A DNA stretch of 6,816 nucleotides from Spirochaetia bacterium (GTDB lineage Bacteria > Spirochaetota > Spirochaetia > Treponematales > Treponemataceae): contig CAAGGF010000090.1 in assembly GCA_900769325.1 (NCBI GenBank), positions 1 through 6,816 on the forward strand, read 5' to 3'. Under the pieces are notes generated by a model that saw only the letters and a list, made by a program, of their open reading frames with translations, did not search any database and was not told the origin of the DNA. A program made the translations under genes and the position numbers. Of this stretch, positions 1-3,817 are shown in pieces. Within the stretch, counting starts at the first letter, position 1, and each line of letters opens with the position of its first letter.

Positions 1-9
1 ACTCAAGAA

Positions 10-60
10 TTGTCCACTCTTAAAAAAGCAAAATGAAAAAAAACATTTTTTTTGTCCACT
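10..60. repeat. TTGTCCACT direct repeat flanking an A/T-rich inverted repeat
   Basis: The 9-mer TTGTCCACT occurs at 10-18 and again at 52-60, 42 bp apart. Between the copies is a weak inverted repeat (AAAATG, an A-run, then CATTTT) that ends in a run of T. This could be a fossil terminator of a gene left of the window, or a pair of protein-binding sites. The direct repeat is visible in the sequence; its role is unknown. Confidence 0.3.
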
Positions 61-92
61 TTTATTGACTGGTACAATTTGTAAAATTTTTC

Positions 93-144
93 TTCATAAA
101 ATGTGAAAATTTTACTGTAAAATATTCATAAAATGTGATATATT
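93..144 (+). promoter_or_regulatory. Possible operator pair and extended -10 promoter of the ATPase gene
   Basis: The 14-mer TTCATAAAATGTGA occurs at 93-106 and 125-138, exactly 32 bp apart, about three helical turns. Each copy is an imperfect palindrome (TTCA...TGAA in the first), as expected of repressor half-sites on one face of the DNA. The second copy overlaps TGATATATT at 136-144, which fits an extended -10 element (TGnTATAnT). Transcription starting 6-7 nt after this hexamer would begin at or next to the ATG at 151. No Shine-Dalgarno motif precedes that ATG, so a leaderless mRNA is plausible. There is no good -35. The repeats are seen; the promoter and operator roles are inferred. Confidence 0.35.
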
Positions 145-150
145 TAAAAT

Positions 151-1506
151 ATGAGTATAGAAATTCGACGAAAGATTGATTCATATTTTCAAGAATGGAA
201 GAAAAAAACAGGAAAGCTTCCTTTGATTATTCGTGGAGCAAGACAGATTGGCAAAACTTATTCCATCCGAAAATTTGGGTCAACATATAAGTCGTTTATC
301 GAGATTAATTTTGTGGATAATCCAGAATACAAGGATATTTTTTCAAAAGGATATTCTCCTGGAGAAGTTATAAAAAGAATCTCATTTCACAATCCTAATT
401 TTTTGTTTTTGCCTGGGGAAACTTTGATTTTTTTTGATGAGCTTCAGGAGTTTCCAGATTGTTCTGCTTGTCTTAAGTTTTTTGCGGAAGACGGGCGTTT
501 TGATGTTATTTGTTCCGGTTCAATGATGGGCCTTAATTATAAAAAGATTTCGTCGAACAGTGTGGGATATAAGATTGATTATCAAATGTATTCCCTTGAT
601 TTTGAGGAATATCTTTGGACAAAGGGATATGATGAAAATTTCTCTGAAGAAATTTATTCTCATCTTAAAAACATGGAGCCTTTTACTCAATCGGAATTTA
701 ATCTTCTAAATGATTATTTTTTGGAATATGCAGTTTTGGGTGGAATGCCTGCTGTGGTTAAGCAATTTTTAATAGACGGCAATTATTCAAATATTCTTGC
801 TATTCAAACACAGTTGGTTAATGATTATGAGGAAGACATCACAAAATATGCTGAAGGTTTAGATAAGACAAAAATCAAAAATATTTACAGAAATATTCCA
901 ATGTTTTTGGCACAGGAAAATAAGAAGTTTCAGATTACAAAAGTCGCAAAAAATGCAAGGAATCGAGATTATGTTGGCTGTGCAGACTGGCTTAAGGATG
1001 CGGGAGTTGTTTATCTTTGCTATTGTTTGAACAGTGCAAGTCTGCCGTTAAAAGGAAATTATGACGAATCCAAGTATAAAATCTATTACCATGACAACGG
1101 ATTGCTGATTGCAAATCTTGATGAAGAATCTGCTGAGGATCTTAGGAAAAATCGCAATCTTGGTACATACAAAGGTGCAATTTATGAAAACCTTGTTGGG
1201 CAGATGCTGAAAAATGCAGGCTTTGATTTATATTATTATAAAAAAGAAAATGCTCAACTTGAGATGGATTTTTTTGTAAGGACTGCTGAAAGTTTAGTAC
1301 CAGTGGAGGTTAAGGCAAAAGATGGTGCTACTGCATCACTGAACAATTTGATTTCCTTTTCGTCTTATGAGGACATTCGGTTTGGAATTAAATTAGGACA
1401 AAAAAATATCGGTTTTAACGGTAAATTCTACACAATTCCATATTTCTGCGTATTTTTACTAAAACGATTTCTGCATGAAGATTTTGTTTTGATGACTAAT
1501 AAATAA
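151..1506 (+). CDS. AAA_14/DUF4143-type ATP-binding protein (AAA ATPase with nuclease-like C-terminus)
   Basis: This 451-residue protein has the architecture of the large, poorly characterised AAA_14 plus DUF4143 ATPase family, in full-length form. Residues 29-36 (GARQIGKT) are the Walker A loop, and the GARQxGKT form is typical of the family. LIFFDE at 92-97 is Walker B, and VICSGS near 119-124 fits the sensor strand. The C-terminal region carries E371-x-D373 followed by E386-x-K388 in a beta-rich setting, resembling the active-site layout of PD-(D/E)xK nucleases. The biological role of the family is not established; defence, mobile-element and toxin-like roles have been considered. The start is the first ATG, 28 codons before Walker A as in relatives, although no ribosome-binding site precedes it. 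The gene appears monocistronic. No truncation is visible and all nucleotide-binding motifs are intact. Family assignment is confident; function is unknown. Confidence 0.88.
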   Translation: MSIEIRRKIDSYFQEWKKKTGKLPLIIRGARQIGKTYSIRKFGSTYKSFIEINFVDNPEYKDIFSKGYSPGEVIKRISFHNPNFLFLPGETLIFFDELQEFPDCSACLKFFAEDGRFDVICSGSMMGLNYKKISSNSVGYKIDYQMYSLDFEEYLWTKGYDENFSEEIYSHLKNMEPFTQSEFNLLNDYFLEYAVLGGMPAVVKQFLIDGNYSNILAIQTQLVNDYEEDITKYAEGLDKTKIKNIYRNIPMFLAQENKKFQITKVAKNARNRDYVGCADWLKDAGVVYLCYCLNSASLPLKGNYDESKYKIYYHDNGLLIANLDEESAEDLRKNRNLGTYKGAIYENLVGQMLKNAGFDLYYYKKENAQLEMDFFVRTAESLVPVEVKAKDGATASLNNLISFSSYEDIRFGIKLGQKNIGFNGKFYTIPYFCVFLLKRFLHEDFVLMTNK

Positions 1507-1556
1507 AAATCTTAGCTGATTATATCTGAATCAACATACCTCGTCATATAGTATGG

Positions 1557-1577
1557 ATTCTGAAACGAGTTCAGAAT
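1557..1577. repeat. REP-like stem-loop, copy A
   Basis: ATTCTGAA (1557-1564) pairs perfectly with TTCAGAAT (1570-1577) across a 5-nt loop, ACGAG. The downstream flank TGACA continues the similarity to the inverted copy at 1618-1638. The sequence resembles the short palindromic repeats of the TGAACTCGTTTCA type that are scattered in intergenic regions of many bacteria. That family link is from memory and was not checked here. Confidence 0.7.
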
Positions 1578-1590
1578 GACAGTAGTGTTT

Positions 1591-1625
1591 AATGTCACCC
1601 CGAATCTAGTGAATGTCACCCCGAA
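1591..1625. repeat. Tandem partial copies of the REP-like unit
   Basis: AATGTCACCCCGAA occurs at 1591-1604 and again at 1612-1625, a perfect 14-bp direct repeat with a 21-bp period. The first copy lacks the loop and the right stem arm. It therefore looks like a truncated REP-like unit left by partial duplication or replication slippage next to complete copy B. Confidence 0.6.
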
Positions 1626-1638
1626 CTCGTTTCGGGGT
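1618..1638. repeat. REP-like stem-loop, copy B (inverted relative to copy A)
   Basis: ACCCCGAA (1618-1625) pairs perfectly with TTCGGGGT (1631-1638) around the loop CTCGT, the reverse complement of the loop of copy A. Three of the eight stem positions differ from copy A, and each is compensated on the other arm (T-A or A-T pairs replaced by C-G or G-C). A and B therefore form an inverted pair of hairpins about 60 bp apart, the layout seen in REPIN/BIME elements. Confidence 0.7.
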
Positions 1639-1640
1639 CT

Positions 1641-1997
1641 ATGAGTTATAGAAATTTGATTAAATTGATATGTTCCACACTGTCGATTATACTCGACAAT
1701 ATAGCGCAGGATTTGTCTAATATACTCGATAAATATCATGACAATGTCTATTATCTTAAAGGCCAGAATATTGACGCTGATTTCTATATTGAAGAATCAG
1801 GCGAGGTGATTCAGGTTGCTTATTCTGGTTCAAATATTTCCAGCGACAGAGAAATCCGTGCTCTTGCAGAAGCAGCCAAAACCGTAAAAGAAGCAAAGAG
1901 ATTTATAATCATTACTTAAGAAGAAGAAAAGGAACTGACTGTCGATGGAGTTCAGATAGAAGTCATTCCAGTCTGGAAATGGCTGATTATAAATTAA
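1641..1997 (+). pseudogene. C-terminal remnant of a second DUF4143-type ATPase, with an internal stop
   Basis: The frame starting at 1641 encodes 92 residues to a TAA at 1917-1919. The same frame then stays open for 25 more codons, to TAA 1995-1997. The two parts join into a typical C-terminus of this ATPase family: LDNIAQDL, then VYYLKG, then DADFYI and VIQVAYS, then RFIIIT, the stop, and after the stop EEEKEL, IEVIPVWKWL. The segment lacks Walker A, Walker B and the rest of the ATPase domain, so only the end of the gene survives. One substitution, for example AAA to TAA, would explain the stop. The remnant is not a simple copy of the gene at 151-1506, whose C-terminus differs (it ends IPYFCVF), so two subfamilies were present side by side. 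The first 15 or so codons, next to the REP-like hairpin, look unrelated; homology seems to begin near 1690. No convincing ribosome-binding site is visible. Expression as a small protein cannot be excluded. Confidence 0.75.
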
Positions 1998-2123
1998 CTT
2001 AAACTTTGTAGACAAAATTTCTTTTTATATGTTTTCTGCAAGACAAAATAACATTCTCCTGAAAAAATTGCATTTTGAAAAAAGATTACTATATTGATTT
2101 TATGGAAAAATTTGAAAAAGTTG

Positions 2124-2153
2124 TTGACAAAATGAAGCGGGGGGGGGTATACT
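2124..2153 (+). promoter_or_regulatory. Sigma70-type promoter with a G9 tract in the spacer (possible phase-variable promoter)
   Basis: A consensus -35 TTGACA lies at 2124-2129 and a -10 TATACT (5 of 6 matches) at 2148-2153, with an 18-bp spacer at 2130-2147. The last nine spacer bases, 2139-2147, are all G. Gain or loss of a G by slipped-strand mispairing would change the spacer to 19 or 17 bp and alter promoter strength. Length-variable poly-G tracts in promoters are established for Treponema pallidum tpr genes. Transcription should start near 2160 and run into the precursor gene at 2222. The promoter elements and the tract are seen; the switching is inferred. Confidence 0.8.
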
Positions 2154-2221
2154 GTAATTAGTGAACTGAAGCCTTTTGCTAAGGTTCGGATAAAATTTTA
2201 TAACTTATAGGAGAAAAAATT
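2154..2221 (+). other. 5' leader and ribosome-binding site of the precursor gene
   Basis: This leader of about 60 nt contains a small possible stem-loop (CCTT, loop TTGCT, AAGG, near 2172-2184). It ends in the strong Shine-Dalgarno AGGAG at 2209-2213, 8 nt before the ATG at 2222. The site fixes the start and suggests high translation, as expected for a RiPP precursor. No known riboswitch fold was recognised. Confidence 0.55.
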
Positions 2222-2512
2222 ATGTCCCTATTAACAGATTCATTGATGGAATTATTAAATTCTGTGAAATCGACAATTCAAATGCCAGACTTAATCCCTT
2301 GTTATTCTTTTGCAAATAGTAATATCCATGCTGTTTGTACGGGCACTTGTGCTGGGTCATGTGGAAACGGTTGCAAAGGTAGTTGTGCTGGTGGTTGTGG
2401 TAATAGTTGTTATGGAGGCTGTGAAGAATCATGTTCTGGACAATGTGCTGCTTCATGTGCTGGAAAATGTGAGGGGTCCTGTGGAAAAGGATGCTCTGGT
2501 CGAGCTCATTAA
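2222..2512 (+). CDS. CXXX-repeat Cys-rich RiPP precursor peptide
   Basis: This 96-residue peptide has two clear parts. Residues 1-38 form a leader with little Cys, amphipathic at first (LLTDSLMELLNSV), and with a single cysteine at 27. Residues 39-96 form a core in which every fourth residue is cysteine: 14 cysteines at 39, 43, and so on to 91, without one break in register, followed by SGRAH. The residues between cysteines are small or polar; Gly is second in 9 of the 14 triplets and Ser is common in third place. There is no Asp and almost no large hydrophobic residue in the core. This matches the CXXX-repeat target class of radical SAM-modified peptides. The likely modifying enzyme is encoded 92 bp downstream on the same strand. 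The Shine-Dalgarno is strong and a near-consensus promoter lies about 70 bp upstream of the start. I infer that the core cysteines are crosslinked or otherwise modified and the leader is recognised and possibly removed. An unmodified metal-binding peptide is the main alternative. Confidence 0.88.
   Translation: MSLLTDSLMELLNSVKSTIQMPDLIPCYSFANSNIHAVCTGTCAGSCGNGCKGSCAGGCGNSCYGGCEESCSGQCAASCAGKCEGSCGKGCSGRAH
2336..2509 (+). repeat. Degenerate 12-bp tandem repeat encoding the CXXX core
   Basis: TGT or TGC codons recur every 12 bp from 2336 to 2494, with GGT/GGA/GGC-rich codons between, so the core is a degenerate tandem array of a 12-bp unit. Every unit is a whole number of codons, so gain or loss of units by recombination or slippage would change the number of Cys repeats without a frameshift. 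Confidence 0.7.
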
Positions 2513-2538
2513 ATAACGCATTTTAGTTTGTTATAATA

Positions 2539-2575
2539 AACCGAATTTGTTTTCATCGATATTACAAATTCGGTT
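2539..2575 (+). promoter_or_regulatory. Intercistronic stem-loop between precursor and maturase (attenuator or mRNA-stabilising)
   Basis: AACCGAATTTGT (2539-2550) and ACAAATTCGGTT (2564-2575) form a perfect 12-bp inverted repeat with a 13-nt loop. No U-run follows (ATATCTAAAA), so it is not a standard rho-independent terminator. It begins 26 nt after the precursor stop codon and ends 29 nt before the maturase start. The likely effect is partial termination, or protection of an upstream precursor mRNA from 3' exonucleases, giving more precursor than enzyme. The hairpin is seen; the effect is inferred. Confidence 0.7.
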
Positions 2576-2591
2576 ATATCTAAAAATTGAA

Positions 2592-2597
2592 GAAGGA
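2592..2597 (+). promoter_or_regulatory. Ribosome-binding site that fixes the maturase start at ATG 2605
   Basis: GAAGGA lies 7 nt upstream of ATG 2605. A TTG in the same frame at 2587 would add six residues (MKKDCL), but it has no Shine-Dalgarno at a workable distance and would place this motif inside the coding region. The ATG is preferred. Confidence 0.75.
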
Positions 2598-2604
2598 TTG
2601 TTTG

Positions 2605-3747
2605 ATGAAACAAGAAAATCGTCGTTTTGCTCCAACGCTTTGTCTTACGCATTTTTGCAATCTTGATTGTATATACTGCTATCAAAAACACGATTCTCAT
2701 AATCGAATGTCTTTTGAAACTGCAAAAAAGTGTATTGATTATATTTTTGCTAATGTTCCAAAAGAAAATGAAGGTGTTGAAATTGATTTTATTGGTGGAG
2801 AGCCTTTAGTAGAATTCAATCTTATTAAACAAATATTTGAATATGTAAAGACAACCTATCCAAATGAAGATTGTATTTTCTATGCAACAACAAATGGTAC
2901 TGTTCTTACTGATGAAATGAAGCAATGGTATACAGAGCATAAATGCTGTTGTGTACTTGGCTTGAGTTTAGACGGAAAAAAAGAAACTCACGACCATAAT
3001 AGAAGCAATTCATTTGATAAAATTGATATTGATTTCTTTGTAAAAAACTGGCCGTGGCAAGGTGTAAAAATGACACTTTCTGATTATTCACTTGACCACT
3101 TGGCAGAAAATATCATTTATTGTCACGAACTTGGTTTTGAAAATGTTGATGGAGTCAATCTTTTTGAAGGCACTTTTGATTGGAGTGATGACAAATGGAT
3201 TAAAAAACTTGTTCCACAATTAAAAATCTTAGTTGATTATTATGTTGAACACGATGATTTGAATGTAAATCAAATGCTCAATAAAAGTCTTGAAATGTGT
3301 GCAAGTTTTGATAAATCAGAAAAACAACGCTGGTGTGGTATTGGTGGCGGTGCTGTTTTCTTTGATGTAGACGGTAGAAAACTTCCGTGTACTTTTTGTA
3401 CACCAATGACTTTTGATGAAGAAACTTTAACAAAAATCACAAATACAGATTTTTCAAAAGTTGATGATTTTATTGATGATGAATGTTTTAACAACTGTTA
3501 TCTTTATCCAGTTTGTCCTCATTGTGCTGGGGCAAATTATCTTACAGAAAAAACATTTAAAACTCGTTCAAAAGACAAATGTCGTATTCAAAAAATAATT
3601 TCTTTATTTGCAGCTGATTTGTTTGCAAAACGAATTGTAAAAAATCCTGAAAAGTTTGAAGAAAAACAAAGATATATGATGATAACAGCAATTCAAAAAA
3701 TAAGAGAATTGTATTTATCAGAATTTGAAAACTTCTTGAAAGAGTAG
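2605..3747 (+). CDS. Radical SAM/SPASM-type peptide maturase (CXXX-repeat RiPP enzyme)
   Basis: This 380-residue enzyme has the radical SAM cluster motif C18-x3-C22-x2-C25, which binds the 4Fe-4S cluster that cleaves S-adenosylmethionine. The SAM-contacting GGEP is at 64-67, and strands typical of the partial TIM barrel follow (ATTNGT near 94-99, GLSLDG at 119-124). The C-terminal region is SPASM-like and should hold auxiliary iron-sulfur clusters: C244-x12-G257-x4-C262, C265, then C294-x3-C298-x5-C304-x2-C307 and C326. The spacing of the second group differs from the usual Cx2Cx5Cx3C. SPASM enzymes make thioether and other crosslinks in peptides. The adjacent precursor with a CXXX core is the evident substrate, and the known CXXX-repeat maturases are the best family match from memory. 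No dedicated RiPP recognition domain is obvious at the N-terminus, where the radical SAM motif begins within 18 residues. It is probably co-transcribed with the precursor through the intercistronic hairpin. The exact reaction (alpha or beta/gamma thioether, or another modification) cannot be read from sequence. Confidence 0.9.
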   Translation: MKQENRRFAPTLCLTHFCNLDCIYCYQKHDSHNRMSFETAKKCIDYIFANVPKENEGVEIDFIGGEPLVEFNLIKQIFEYVKTTYPNEDCIFYATTNGTVLTDEMKQWYTEHKCCCVLGLSLDGKKETHDHNRSNSFDKIDIDFFVKNWPWQGVKMTLSDYSLDHLAENIIYCHELGFENVDGVNLFEGTFDWSDDKWIKKLVPQLKILVDYYVEHDDLNVNQMLNKSLEMCASFDKSEKQRWCGIGGGAVFFDVDGRKLPCTFCTPMTFDEETLTKITNTDFSKVDDFIDDECFNNCYLYPVCPHCAGANYLTEKTFKTRSKDKCRIQKIISLFAADLFAKRIVKNPEKFEEKQRYMMITAIQKIRELYLSEFENFLKE

Positions 3748-3758
3748 TTTTCAAATTC
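3721..3758 (+). repeat. Perfect 12-bp inverted repeat across the maturase stop codon
   Basis: GAATTTGAAAAC (3721-3732) pairs with GTTTTCAAATTC (3747-3758) over a 14-nt loop. The left arm lies in the last codons of the maturase gene and the loop holds most of the TAG stop codon at 3745-3747. One base separates this hairpin from the terminator hairpin at 3760, so the transcript ends in two tandem stem-loops. It may help protect the 3' end or add to termination. Confidence 0.6.
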
Positions 3759-3759
3759 C

Positions 3760-3800
3760 AAACTGCCTATAATCCATTTCAAAGTGTTTAGGCAGTTTTT
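3760..3800 (+). terminator. Rho-independent terminator after the maturase gene
   Basis: AAACTGCCTA (3760-3769) and TAGGCAGTTT (3789-3798) form a perfect 10-bp stem with a 19-nt loop. The stem runs directly into a T-rich tract (TTTTTCTT from 3796). It should end the precursor-maturase transcript and separate it from the SNF2 gene 18 bp further on. The fairly large loop suggests some read-through. Confidence 0.75.
3768..3773 (+). promoter_or_regulatory. Possible -10 element of the SNF2 gene, nested in the terminator
   Basis: A perfect TATAAT lies at 3768-3773, at the edge of the left arm of the terminator. The region 17 bp upstream (TAGTTT, 3745-3750) is a poor -35. A transcript starting near 3780 would lack the left arm, so the terminator could not fold in it, and it would have a leader of about 38 nt before the SNF2 ATG. 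In such an AT-rich genome a chance hexamer is quite possible. Confidence 0.35.
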
Positions 3801-3817
3801 CTTATCTGGAGAACATA

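Noticed and set aside
1512..1739. Minus-strand 75-residue frame through the REP-like pair
   Set aside because: It is composed of repeat hairpin sequence and overlaps the ATPase remnant; no start signal was seen.
2102..2161. Short frame starting ATG 2102 that reads through the G9 tract (MEKFEKVVDKMKRGG...)
   Set aside because: It has no ribosome-binding site and overlaps a near-consensus promoter; its length and composition give no support for a real peptide.
2336..2509. CRISPR-like or other DNA repeat array
   Set aside because: The 12-bp periodicity is explained by the CXXX coding pattern; there are no constant repeats with unique spacers.
2310..2516. Second frame over the Cys-rich gene giving a Val-rich 68-residue product
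   Set aside because: It is a +1-frame shadow of the repetitive core; it has no Shine-Dalgarno, and the Cys frame has a strong one plus perfect periodicity.
2587..2604. TTG 2587 as start of the maturase
   Set aside because: The ATG at 2605 has GAAGGA at 7 nt, and the TTG has no suitably placed site.
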